Positions 50,627 through 59,593 of a DNA stretch of 64,000 nt are shown here, piece after piece. The stretch is taken from assembly GCF_963664135.1 (NCBI RefSeq), contig NZ_OY760905.1, forward strand, positions 3,064,736 to 3,128,735. Direction: 5' to 3'. Every line of letters begins with the position of its first letter. Positions within the stretch are counted from its first letter, which is position 1. The notes beneath the pieces are model-generated. The model saw nothing but the letters and a program-made list of their open reading frames with translations. It searched no databases and was not told the origin of the DNA. This DNA comes from an uncultured Acetobacterium sp. GTDB taxonomy: Bacteria > Bacillota > Clostridia > Eubacteriales > Eubacteriaceae. A program made the translations under genes and the position numbers.

Positions 50627-52801
50627 ATGAAAAAACAGGTATTAACCACTTGTCCTTACTGCGGCGCGGGTTGTCAATATTATCTTAATGTTGAAGAGGG
50701 TAAAGTTGTAAACGTTACCCCGGCTGATGGTAGAACTAACGAAGGCACGATGTGTCTTAAGGGGCATTACGGTTGGGATTATTTAAATGATCCACAGATT
50801 TTAACGAAACGGCTTACCAAACCGCAGATCCGGAAAAATGGCGTATTGGAAGAGGTGGAATGGGATGAAGTCATCAGTTATACGGCAAAACGTTTGAATG
50901 AGATTAAGGCTAAATATGGTCCTGACGCCATTATGGGAACTGGGTGCGCCCGTGGTTCAGGTAATGAAGCAAACTATGTAATGCAGAAATTCATGCGTGC
51001 TGCGATTGGGACCAATAATGTGGATCACTGTGCCCGTGTTTGTCATGCTCCTTCAGTGGCGGGTTTGGCCTATTCACTGGGAAGCGGTGCGATGTCGCTG
51101 AGCATCCCGGAAATTGAAGATGCCAAATTTTTGCTAATATTTGGGTATAATCCAGCGGAGTCTCATCCAATTGTTGCCAGAAGAATTGTAAAAGCGAAAC
51201 AAAATGGGGCAAAGATTGTTGTGGTTGATCCCCGGATAACCGAATCAGCCCGAATTGCCGATATGCACCTGCAGCTAAAAGGCGGATCCAACCTGGCGTT
51301 GGTACAAGCTATGGCAAATGTTATCATTGCCGAAGGTTTAGGGGATCGCAGATTTATTGAAGACCATACCTCAGGGTATGAAGAATATAAAAAACAAATT
51401 GAAAAATACACCCCAGAGTATGCGGAGCCAATTTGTCATATTCCAGCAGAAACGATTCGCCAGGCCGCCCGAGCTTATGCAAAAGCAGAATCGGCGGCGA
51501 TTCTCTGGGGGATGGGTGTTACCCAATTTGGACAGGCGGTGGATGTAGTTAAGGGTCTTGCCAGTCTGGCTCTTTTAACCGGAAATTTTGGCGGTCCTAA
51601 CATGGGGGTTGGTCCGGTTCGTGGCCAGAATAATGTTCAGGGTGGCTGTGATATGGGTGCTTTGCCAAACTGTTATCCCGGATATCAGAATGTTGTCGAT
51701 GAAGAGGCCCGTAAAAAATTCGAAAAAGCCTATGGGGTTCCGTTATCAAACAAGATTGGAATTCCGTTGACCCAGGTACCATACTATGTACTGCATGAAA
51801 AAGACGAGAAGAAAAAAATCCGGGCATACTATATCTTCGGAGAAGATCCCGGTCAATCTGATCCAGATCTTCACGATATGAGAAAAGCATTAGATGAACT
51901 TGAATTTGTAGTGATGCAGGATATCTATATGAATAAGACCGGTCTCCACGCTGATGTTATCTTACCGGCTACTGCCTGGGGAGAACATGATGGGGTTTAC
52001 ACCTGTGCTGACCGGGGATTCCAACGCATCAGAAAAGCAGTTGAACCAAAAGGTGACGTAAAACCAGACTGGGAAATCATTTCCTTGGTGTCAACCGCCA
52101 TGGGTTATCCGATGAGTTACAAAAACACCAAAGAGATTTGGGATGAAATGAGAAGCTTATCCTCATTATTCTCTGGCGTAACCTACGAAAAGATTGAAGC
52201 TTTGGGAAGTGTGTTATGGCCATGTACAGATGAATCCATGGATGATAAGGGGACGATGTATCTGCATAAAGATGGCGTATTTGCTCATCCGGATGGAAAA
52301 GGCAGGTTCTTTGCCACCGAGTGGCGTGCACCCGGCGAAGTTGAGAGTAAAGACTTTCCTTATTCATTGTCAACGGTTCGAGAAGTTGGACATTATTCGG
52401 TTCGGACGATGACTGGGAACTGCCGGACCCTTACCAGTCTGGAAGATGAACCCGGCTGGATTCAGATGAGTCCTGTCGATTGTGAAAAACTGAAAGTTAA
52501 AGAAGGCGAGCTGATTCGGGTAACCTCAAAACGGGGAACTACCATCACCCGTGTTAAGCCAACGGAACGGGTCAAAGAAGGTGCTACCTACATGACCTAT
52601 CAATGGTGGGTCGGTGCCTGTAATGAATTAACTGTGCCGTATCTTGATCCGGTCAGCAATACGCCTGAATCCAAGTATTGTGCCATCAATCTTGAAAAAA
52701 TAGAAGATCAGTCCTGGGCCGAAACGTTTATCAGAGAGTCGTATGAAGGCATCCGAACAAATATGGGTATCGATACTGCTAATGAGGAGGGAAGACTATG
52801 A
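50627..52801 (+). CDS. fdhF1: HDCR formate dehydrogenase subunit, cysteine form
   Basis: 724 residues, molybdopterin oxidoreductase. N-terminal [4Fe-4S] motif CPYCGAGCQYYLNV...TMCLKGHYGWD (residues 9-50), then the active-site segment DHCARVCHAPSVAG with Cys139 (TGT at 51041) in place of selenocysteine. MGD-binding segments include GYNPAESHPIVARRIV and GNFGGPNMGVGPVRGQNNVQG. It catalyses CO2 reduction to formate in the HDCR complex. ATG 50627 has AAGGAGGA upstream. Its stop overlaps the hycB1 start (ATGA). Closely similar to fdhF2; the pair arose by tandem duplication. Confidence 0.95.
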   Translation: MKKQVLTTCPYCGAGCQYYLNVEEGKVVNVTPADGRTNEGTMCLKGHYGWDYLNDPQILTKRLTKPQIRKNGVLEEVEWDEVISYTAKRLNEIKAKYGPDAIMGTGCARGSGNEANYVMQKFMRAAIGTNNVDHCARVCHAPSVAGLAYSLGSGAMSLSIPEIEDAKFLLIFGYNPAESHPIVARRIVKAKQNGAKIVVVDPRITESARIADMHLQLKGGSNLALVQAMANVIIAEGLGDRRFIEDHTSGYEEYKKQIEKYTPEYAEPICHIPAETIRQAARAYAKAESAAILWGMGVTQFGQAVDVVKGLASLALLTGNFGGPNMGVGPVRGQNNVQGGCDMGALPNCYPGYQNVVDEEARKKFEKAYGVPLSNKIGIPLTQVPYYVLHEKDEKKKIRAYYIFGEDPGQSDPDLHDMRKALDELEFVVMQDIYMNKTGLHADVILPATAWGEHDGVYTCADRGFQRIRKAVEPKGDVKPDWEIISLVSTAMGYPMSYKNTKEIWDEMRSLSSLFSGVTYEKIEALGSVLWPCTDESMDDKGTMYLHKDGVFAHPDGKGRFFATEWRAPGEVESKDFPYSLSTVREVGHYSVRTMTGNCRTLTSLEDEPGWIQMSPVDCEKLKVKEGELIRVTSKRGTTITRVKPTERVKEGATYMTYQWWVGACNELTVPYLDPVSNTPESKYCAINLEKIEDQSWAETFIRESYEGIRTNMGIDTANEEGRL

Positions 52802-53331
52802 ATTATTTTGTAAAAGGCAATCCTGATTTATGCATTGGCTGCAGAACCTGTATGATTGGGTGTGTTGTCGCCCATGAAGGTGACAAAATATTCCAAATGC
52901 GACCCGGCGAATATGTCTTTAATCCCAAATTGGACATTGTAAAAACAACTACTATTACGGTTCCGGTACAGTGTAAACATTGTGAAAACCCATCCTGTAT
53001 GAATGCCTGTCCGGTTGGGGCCATTGAAATGCTTGACAATGCCATCGTGGTATTGACGGATAAATGCATAGGCTGTAAAACCTGTATGATCGCCTGTCCT
53101 TACGGCGCGATTGATCTGGTGGTCGCCAGTGACGGAAAAAAACAATTGGATAACAGTGTTCGGATGGTAGCTAATAAATGTGACCTTTGCGTCGATAGAG
53201 AAGACGGACCGGCCTGTATAAAAGTTTGTCCGACTGCCTCATTAAAACTTGTTACTGAGGAAGATGTGGAAACGTCGGTTTCAAACAAACGAACAGCCGC
53301 GGCAATTTCGCTGGCTCATGTGAAAGGATAG
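52798..53331 (+). CDS. hycB1: HDCR iron-sulfur electron-transfer subunit 1
   Basis: 177 residues with four ferredoxin-type [4Fe-4S] motifs: CIGCRTCMIGCVVAH, CKHCENPSCMNACPVGAI, CIGCKTCMIACPYGAI and CDLCVDREDGPACIKVCP. It wires the formate dehydrogenase to the hydrogenase. Overlaps fdhF1 by 4 bp. About 95 percent identical to hycB2 by eye (roughly eight differences), which reflects a recent or homogenised duplication. Confidence 0.95.
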   Translation: MNYFVKGNPDLCIGCRTCMIGCVVAHEGDKIFQMRPGEYVFNPKLDIVKTTTITVPVQCKHCENPSCMNACPVGAIEMLDNAIVVLTDKCIGCKTCMIACPYGAIDLVVASDGKKQLDNSVRMVANKCDLCVDREDGPACIKVCPTASLKLVTEEDVETSVSNKRTAAAISLAHVKG

Positions 53332-53632
53332 TAAAGATATTAGTGGTTATAATTACAGAAAAAATAGAAAAGCTTTGAAAATATGAAAAATGAAGCGGAT
53401 AATTATCGTAATATTGAAATTTTAAGTGATAAACGTTTAAAATCAGTAAAAAATTGCGAAAAATCGTCGCCAAATCATAATAATTACAGACATTTCGGCT
53501 GTGATTATTATGATTTATTCAGTTTACAAAGGACAAGTAAATATTTGCTATACTATGATATTAGTTTGACAATGTACATGCCAATATGACATAATTAAGG
53601 CAAACTTGATTACTTGAGAAGGAGGATGTATT
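53332..53632 (+). promoter_or_regulatory. hycB1-fdhF2 spacer with internal promoter
   Basis: About 300 bp, AT-rich, no gene seen. TTGACA (53566-53571), 18 bp, CATAAT (53590-53595) sits 38 bp before fdhF2. This would let the selenocysteine form be expressed independently of fdhF1. Confidence 0.65.
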
Positions 53633-55801
53633 ATGGGAAAACAGATACTAACTACTTGCCCTTATTGTGGTGCAGGTTGTCAATTATACCTTAATGTAAA
53701 CGATGGTAAAATTGTCAGCGCAACCCCGGCACCAGGTAGAACGAATGAAGAAACCCTATGCCTTAAAGGTCATTATGGCTGGGATTATTTAAATGATCCA
53801 CAAATTTTGACAAAACGGCTCACCAAACCATTGATTAGAAAAAATGGTGTATTGGAAGAGGTGGAGTGGGATGAAGCGATCAGCTACACCGCTGGCCGGC
53901 TATCAGAAATTAAGGCCAAATATGGTCCGGATTCAATAATGGGAACAGGCTCTGCCCGTGGTCCCGGAAACGAAGCAAATTATGTCATGCAGAAATTTAT
54001 GCGTGCCGCCATCGGTACGAATAATGTGGATCACTGCGCCCGGGTTTGACATGCCCCATCTGTAGCGGGTCTACAGTACACATTAGGAAGCGGCGCCATG
54101 TCAATGGGCGTACCAGAAATCGAAGATGCGAAGTTATTATTTATATTTGGTTATAACGGCGCGGATTCACATCCAATCGTAGCCAGAAGAATTGTAAAAG
54201 CTAAACAAAAAGGTGCGAAAATTATCGTAACCGATCCTCGTATCACCGAATCAGCGCGAATTGCCGATATGCATCTCCAATTGAAAGGCGGATCCAACAT
54301 GGCATTGGTAAATGCTATTGGAAACGTTATTATCGCCGAAGGTTTAGCAGATAAGAAGTTTATTGAAGATCATACTTCAGGGTATGAAGAATATAAAGCA
54401 ATCGTAGAAAAATACACACCGGAATATGCTGAAAAAATTTGTCATGTACCAGCCGATCAGATTCGTGAAGCAGCCAGAGCTTATGCCAAAGCGGAAACAT
54501 CGATGATCCTTTATGGAATGGGTGTTTGCCAATTTGCCCAGGCGGTTGATGTGGTCAAAGGACTTTCCAGTCTGGCCCTTTTAACCGGAAACTTTGGCGG
54601 ACCAAACATGGGGATTGGCCCGGTTCGTGGCCAGAACAATGTCCAAGGAGCCTGTGATATGGGCGCTTTGCCAAACTGTTACTCAGGATATCAATCGGTT
54701 ACCGATGATGCAGTCCGGGAAAAATTTGAAAAAGCCTGGGGCGTAAAATTGTCGAACAAGGTTGGGATTCCTCTGACACATGTTCCGCACAAGGTTCTCG
54801 AAGAAAAAGATGAAGCAAAGAAAATTCATGCTTATTATATATTCGGAGAAGATCCAGCCCAATCGGACCCCGACCTGGCTGAAATCAGAGAAACACTTGA
54901 AAAAGTTGATTTCGTTGTAGTTCAAGATATTTTCATGAATAAAACCGCCCTCTTTGCGGATGTTATTTTACCATCCACTGCCTGGGGTGAACATGATGGT
55001 GTTTATTCCTGTTGTGATCGTGGATTCCAGAGAATCCGAAAAGCAGTTGAACCGCAAGGTGATGTAAAAACCGACTGGGAAATCATCTCATTAGTATCAA
55101 CAGCAATGGGTTATCCAATGAGCTATAGAGATACCAAAGAAATATGGGATGAAATGAGAAGCTTAACGCCAAGTTTCTTTGGTGCAACCTATGAAAAAAT
55201 GGAAGCATTGGGAAGTATCCAATGGCCTTGCCGGGATGAGTCAATGGAAGACAAGGGCACACCATACCTTCATAAAGGCGGAAAATTCGCTCATCCGGAT
55301 GGAAGAGCCAAGTTCTTCTCGGCTGAATGGCGACCACCATGTGAAGTTGAAAGTGCCGAGTATCCTTATTCATTGTCAACAGTTCGCGAAGTTGGCCATT
55401 ATTCCGTACGGACAATGACCGGAAACTGTCGTGCTTTAGCCAATCTTGAAGATGAGCCTGGCTGGATTCAAATGAGTCCGGAGGATTGTCAAAAGCTCAA
55501 TGTTAAAGAGGGCGAATTAATCCGGGTATACTCTAAACGGGGAAGTCTTCTGACCCGGGTTTTACCAACTGAACGAGTCAAAGCAGGTGCTACCTACATG
55601 ACATATCAATGGTGGATCGGGGCTTGTAATGAGCTGACGACGCCATATCTGGATCCCATCAGTAACACCCCTGAAATGAAGTACTGTGCCATTAATCTTG
55701 AAAAGGTAGACGATCAGGTTTGGGCCGAAAAGTTTATCAAAGACTCGTATGATAGCATTCGAAAAGATATGGGCATCGATACTGCCAACAAAGGAGTGTA
55801 G
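53633..55801 (+). CDS. fdhF2: HDCR formate dehydrogenase subunit, selenocysteine form (TGA read through)
   Basis: 722 residues when TGA 54047-54049 is read as selenocysteine 139 in ARV-U-HAPSVAGL; the same position is Cys in FdhF1 and both flanks stay in one frame and align throughout. N-terminal cluster motif CPYCGAGCQLYLNV, MGD segments GYNGADSHPIVARRIV and GNFGGPNMGIGPVRGQNNVQG. Catalyses CO2 + H2-derived electrons to formate. AAGGAGG precedes ATG 53633. A SECIS-like hairpin follows the TGA, and selA/B/C/D are all in the window. Own promoter upstream. Automated gene calls would split it into two. Confidence 0.96.
54047..54076 (+). promoter_or_regulatory. Selenocysteine TGA and SECIS hairpin
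   Basis: TGA at 54047-54049, then at +11 a 6-bp perfect stem CTGTAG/CTACAG (54060-54065, 54071-54076) with loop CGGGT. The apical GGUCU matches the SelB-binding element in the E. coli fdhF SECIS. The equivalent stretch in fdhF1 cannot form this stem. Confidence 0.88.
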
Positions 55802-55804
55802 ACA

Positions 55805-56341
55805 ATGAATTATTTTGTAAAAGGTAATCCTGATTTATGCATTGGCTGTAGAACCTGTATGATCGGGTGTGTTGTTGCCCATGAAGGTGACAAAATATTC
55901 CAAATGAGACCCGGCGAATATGTCTTTAACCCCAAACTGGATATAGTCAAAACAGCGACGATTACGGTTCCGGTACAATGCAAGCATTGCGAAAACCCCT
56001 CCTGTATGAATGCCTGCCCAGTAGGGGCCATTGAAATGATTGACAATGCGGTGGTGGTATTACCGGATAAATGCATTGGCTGTAAAACCTGTATGATCGC
56101 CTGTCCTTACGGGGCGATTGATCTAGTGGTCGCCAGTGACGGAAAAAAACAATTGGATAACAGTGAGCGGATGGTTGCCAATAAGTGCGATCTTTGTGTT
56201 GGTAGAGAAGATGGACCGGCCTGCATAAAAGTCTGTCCGACCGCCTCATTAAAACTTGTTACTGAGGAAGATGTGGAAACTTCTGTTTCAAACAAACGAA
56301 CAGCAGCAGCGATTTCGCTGTCTCAAGTAAAAGGCTCATAG
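55805..56341 (+). CDS. hycB2: HDCR iron-sulfur electron-transfer subunit 2
   Basis: 178 residues, four [4Fe-4S] motifs as in HycB1. Starts 3 bp after fdhF2. Differs from HycB1 at a few places, e.g. CVGRED for CVDRED and SLSQVKGS for SLAHVKG at the end. It pairs with FdhF2 in the complex. The gene ends ahead of a hairpin-rich spacer, so expression of fdhD-hycB3-hydA2 may be tuned separately. Confidence 0.95.
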   Translation: MNYFVKGNPDLCIGCRTCMIGCVVAHEGDKIFQMRPGEYVFNPKLDIVKTATITVPVQCKHCENPSCMNACPVGAIEMIDNAVVVLPDKCIGCKTCMIACPYGAIDLVVASDGKKQLDNSERMVANKCDLCVGREDGPACIKVCPTASLKLVTEEDVETSVSNKRTAAAISLSQVKGS

Positions 56342-56362
56342 TAGTAACTATAAAAATGTGAG

Positions 56363-56430
56363 GACTGTATCAGAGCAATGCAGAGTCTTAAATTATACTC
56401 ATGCCAACCTTTGATGCAGTCTATTTTTTT
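56363..56430 (+). terminator. Hairpin with T tract between hycB2 and fdhD
   Basis: GACTGTATC (56363-56371) pairs with GATGCAGTC (56413-56421), then TATTTTTTT. The loop is about 41 nt, so termination may be partial, separating the dehydrogenase from downstream genes. Confidence 0.55.
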
Positions 56431-56445
56431 GAGAATAATTTTACC

Positions 56446-56493
56446 CCGGGTAGCCGCCAAATGAGTGCCTGCATTCACTTGACGACTGCCCGG
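56446..56493 (+). promoter_or_regulatory. Stable stem in the fdhD leader
   Basis: CCGGGTAG/CTGCCCGG outer stem and TGAGTG/CATTCA inner stem, 88 bp before the fdhD start. GC-rich against AT-rich surroundings. Function unknown: transcript-end protection or a regulatory element. Confidence 0.5.
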
Positions 56494-56581
56494 AAATCAA
56501 AAGGAAACCTCAAAAAATGGCTTCTTGCGGTTCTTTGGGATGATGAATGTGAAATGATTTAAGAGAGGAGGAGTTGCAAAC

Positions 56582-57364
56582 TTGAATACCTTTTTAAAGC
56601 TGGCTGTGGTAAAAGTCAAAGGTGAGCAATCAGATATTGTCGATGAATCGATTATAACCGAATATCCATTGAAGCTGTATGTAAATGACAAAGAGTTTAA
56701 TACGTTTTACTGCACACCGAAAGATTTAAAAGAGCTGGCAGTGGGATACCTTATGAGCTGTGGCGTTTTAGGCGGAAAGCAAGATGTTTTGAGTATCGAA
56801 ATCATTGAAAAAAAGAATAGCGCAAAAATACGGATCGCTGAACAGATGACCCGTCCTCAAAAGGAACCATTAGAAAATCCGATGGCTATAAAAATTCAAA
56901 CCATCTATCAAATAATGGGGAAAAACGTTAAGCCAACCGAACTTTTTATGGAAACGGGTGGATTTCACAGCGTTGCCATCTATGATGGCGATCAGGAAGT
57001 CATTACCATTATGGATGTCGCCCGTCATAACGCAGTAGATAAGGTAATCGGATACTGTATTATGAATGATATCGATTGCAGAGATAAAATCCTGGTAGTA
57101 AGCGGAAGAATTTCCTCAGACATGATTTCAAAGGCCGAGAAGGGCAGCATCCCGGTGGTGTTATCAAAGTCAGCACCAACGAGCTTAAGCATTTCACGAG
57201 CTGATGAGGCCGGCATTACCTTAGTTGGATTTGTCAGGGGTGAACAGATGAATGTTTACACCCATCCAAATCGAATTGATCTGGGGGAGGAAACATTCCG
57301 GGCCATTGTAAAAAAAAAAAGAACAAATTATTTGAGAAATTCTTTTCTATATTTAAGATCTTAA
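56582..57364 (+). CDS. fdhD: FdhD-family sulfurtransferase lacking the CxxC loop
   Basis: 260 residues. FdhD transfers sulfur from a cysteine desulfurase to the Mo/W-bis-MGD of formate dehydrogenase. Recognisable: YCTPKDLKELAVGYLMS, METGGFHSVAIYDG, IMDVARHNAVDKVIGY, LVVSGRISSDMISKAEKG, TLVGFVRGEQMNVYTHPNRI. The loop that in E. coli FdhD carries CGVCG is replaced by EQMTRPQKEPLENPM, with no cysteine. TTG start at 56582 with AGGAGGAG 9-10 nt upstream. Member of the HDCR operon. Confidence 0.92.
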   Translation: MNTFLKLAVVKVKGEQSDIVDESIITEYPLKLYVNDKEFNTFYCTPKDLKELAVGYLMSCGVLGGKQDVLSIEIIEKKNSAKIRIAEQMTRPQKEPLENPMAIKIQTIYQIMGKNVKPTELFMETGGFHSVAIYDGDQEVITIMDVARHNAVDKVIGYCIMNDIDCRDKILVVSGRISSDMISKAEKGSIPVVLSKSAPTSLSISRADEAGITLVGFVRGEQMNVYTHPNRIDLGEETFRAIVKKKRTNYLRNSFLYLRS

Positions 57365-57383
57365 AAGAAAAATGGAGGGTAAA

Positions 57384-57944
57384 ATGAATAAAAATTTAAG
57401 TTCATTTGTTGTCGCTAGTAATGATCAGTGTACCGGATGTAAAGCTTGTGAAATCGCATGCTTTACCGTACATAATCAAAAGGATAACAAAGTTGCACAC
57501 ACGGTAGGAACCGTAGAGATCCCTGTTACACCCAGACTGTTTTTGATTAAACTTGAAGATAATTGTCTGCCAATTCAATGTAAGCAATGTGAAGATGCAC
57601 CTTGTCTGAATTCTTGTTCGGCCAAAGCCATCACCAAGGCTGACGGTACCGTGATTGTTAATGAAACACTTTGTATCGGATGTAAAAATTGCATGATGGC
57701 ATGTCCATTCGGTGCAATTGAAATGTTACCAATTGCAAAAAATGGCAAAGCGGTTGATCAAATTGGTACTGATGAAGTACGGAAATCGGCATTCAAATGT
57801 GATCTTTGCGCAGACGTTGACGGCGGACCTGCTTGTGTGAAAGCATGTCCACATGATGTTCTGAAAGAAATGGATCTTGAACAAGATCGTAAAGATAAAA
57901 GTATTAAAGCAGCTATTGCGCTTACCTTAACAGGAAATCTATAA
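57384..57944 (+). CDS. hycB3: HDCR iron-sulfur electron-transfer subunit 3
   Basis: 186 residues with four cluster motifs: CTGCKACEIACFTVH, CKQCEDAPCLNSC (second Cys set partly altered: SCSAKAI), CIGCKNCMMACPFGAI and CDLCADVDGGPACVKACP. More divergent than HycB1/2. Links the hydrogenase to the rest of the complex. ATG 57384 follows GGAGGG; the ATG four codons earlier overlaps that site. 17 bp before hydA2. Confidence 0.94.
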   Translation: MNKNLSSFVVASNDQCTGCKACEIACFTVHNQKDNKVAHTVGTVEIPVTPRLFLIKLEDNCLPIQCKQCEDAPCLNSCSAKAITKADGTVIVNETLCIGCKNCMMACPFGAIEMLPIAKNGKAVDQIGTDEVRKSAFKCDLCADVDGGPACVKACPHDVLKEMDLEQDRKDKSIKAAIALTLTGNL

Positions 57945-57961
57945 GAAAGGGGGACAAAGAA

Positions 57962-59341
57962 ATGATAATTAATATAGACAAAGAAATATGTACCGGTTGT
58001 AGAGAATGTGCAGAAGTATGTCCAGTGTCTGCAATCGAGGGCGAACAAGGCAAGGCCCAGGAAATCAATTATGATAAATGTGTAATGTGCGGTCAATGTG
58101 TACAGAAATGCAAATCCTATGTTTCCATTGTTGATCATGGCCCAAAAGCATATGATCAAAAAAGAGCGGAACGGAATCTTCCAAATACTGTTAAAGAACC
58201 ACTTTTCGCAGCATACAACAACTGTAATTTGGATAAGGTTAAGGCAGCACTGGCCGACCCCAATGTCATCACCATGGTTCAATGTGCCCCGGCTGTGCGG
58301 GTTGGTATCGCCGAAGACTTTGGCGGCGAGCTGGGAACCGTGGCAGCCAAGAAAATGGCTGCAGCGCTTCATAAAATCGGCTTTGACCGTGTCTATGACA
58401 CCAATTTCACCGCCGATCTGACCATTATGGAAGAAGGAACGGAGCTGATCAAACGGGTTACCGAAGGTTCTGGAAAATTGCCGATGTTCACATCATGCTG
58501 TCCGGCTTGGGTTTCCTTCCTTGAAAGAAATTATCCTGAAATGCAAGACCATCTATCGACCTGTAAATCGCCACAGCAAATGGGCGCGATTTTTAAAACA
58601 TATGGTGCGAAGCTTGATAATTATGATCCAGCGAAAATATTCACTGTATCAGTCATGCCTTGTACCTGTAAAGAATTTGAATGCAACCGTGAAGAAATGA
58701 ACAGCAGTGGATATAAAGATATTGACGTCGCCATTACAACCAGAGAGCTCGCATATCTGATTAAAGATATGGGCATCGACTTTAATGCTTTGGCAGATGA
58801 AGACTTTGATCAGCCAATGGGTCTGTACACCGGTGCCGGAACGATCTTCGGTGTTACCGGTGGGGTTATGGAAGCGGCAATCAGAACCGGTTACGAACTG
58901 ATTACCGGCAATCCCATTCCCGCCGTAGATGTCAGCGCTGTTCGTGGCAGCGACGTCTTCCGGACCGCAACCTTAAAAGTTGGGGACCTAGATCTAAAGG
59001 TCGGGATTGTAACTGGTCTTGCAAATGTTATTCCTGTGATGGAAGATCTCAAAGCCGGCAAACTTGACCTGCATTTTATTGAAGTCATGACCTGTCCAGT
59101 CGGCTGTGTCAGTGGTGGGGGACAACCGAAACTGCTTCTCGACAGCGAAAAAGAAGCCGCTTACCAGGCCAGAACACACGGAACTTATGAACATGATGCC
59201 GAGCTGCCAATTCGAAAATCACATGAGAATCCAGCAATCGCAAAAATTTATGAAGATTATTTACTGACTCCAAACGGTAAAGAATCCCATCATATGCTGC
59301 ATACTCATTATTGCACGGGTGAAAATAACTTTAAAAAATAG
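57962..59341 (+). CDS. hydA2: HDCR [FeFe]-hydrogenase subunit
   Basis: 459 residues. Two N-terminal [4Fe-4S] motifs (CTGCRECAEVCP; CVMCGQCVQKC), then the H-cluster domain: FTSCCPAWVSFLE (~178), VMPCTCKEFECNREE (~234) and FIEVMTCPVGCVSGGGQP (~375), matching the TSCCPxW, MPCxxKxxE and ExMxCxxGCxxGGGxP patterns. Oxidises H2 and feeds electrons to FdhF through the HycB subunits. Compact compared with multi-subunit bifurcating hydrogenases. Last gene of the operon, followed by a terminator. Confidence 0.96.
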   Translation: MIINIDKEICTGCRECAEVCPVSAIEGEQGKAQEINYDKCVMCGQCVQKCKSYVSIVDHGPKAYDQKRAERNLPNTVKEPLFAAYNNCNLDKVKAALADPNVITMVQCAPAVRVGIAEDFGGELGTVAAKKMAAALHKIGFDRVYDTNFTADLTIMEEGTELIKRVTEGSGKLPMFTSCCPAWVSFLERNYPEMQDHLSTCKSPQQMGAIFKTYGAKLDNYDPAKIFTVSVMPCTCKEFECNREEMNSSGYKDIDVAITTRELAYLIKDMGIDFNALADEDFDQPMGLYTGAGTIFGVTGGVMEAAIRTGYELITGNPIPAVDVSAVRGSDVFRTATLKVGDLDLKVGIVTGLANVIPVMEDLKAGKLDLHFIEVMTCPVGCVSGGGQPKLLLDSEKEAAYQARTHGTYEHDAELPIRKSHENPAIAKIYEDYLLTPNGKESHHMLHTHYCTGENNFKK

Positions 59342-59356
59342 AATCGTTTAACTATC

Positions 59357-59390
59357 AGAAAAGGCCATTTCATGGCCTTTTCTTAATGTC
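59357..59390 (+). terminator. HDCR operon terminator
   Basis: Eleven-bp perfect stem AGAAAAGGCCA/TGGCCTTTTCT, 15 bp after the hydA2 stop, T-rich. Confidence 0.88.
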
Positions 59391-59593
59391 GGGATTATTA
59401 AATATAGATCAGTCAATCATGATCCGAAAAAAGCTTCGGTTGAGAATACTGACGAATATAACCAAATGGAATAGCTTAAATATTATTATTCCATTATTTC
59501 ATTCAATATTCGCTTCTTTATATGATAATATTCAAAAGAATGGTCATATGCATTGAGATGATTCATAAAACGTGAATGAAAGAGAGTATTGTT

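Noticed and set aside
54047-54049. Nonsense mutation making fdhF2 a pseudogene
   Set aside because: TGA is at the catalytic Cys/Sec position, frame and homology continue beyond it, a SECIS-like hairpin follows and selenocysteine genes are present.
56446-56493. ZTP-type riboswitch in the fdhD leader
   Set aside because: The CCGGGTAG start is suggestive, but the conserved CCGCC...GG pseudoknot partner pattern is absent and fdhD is not a typical target.
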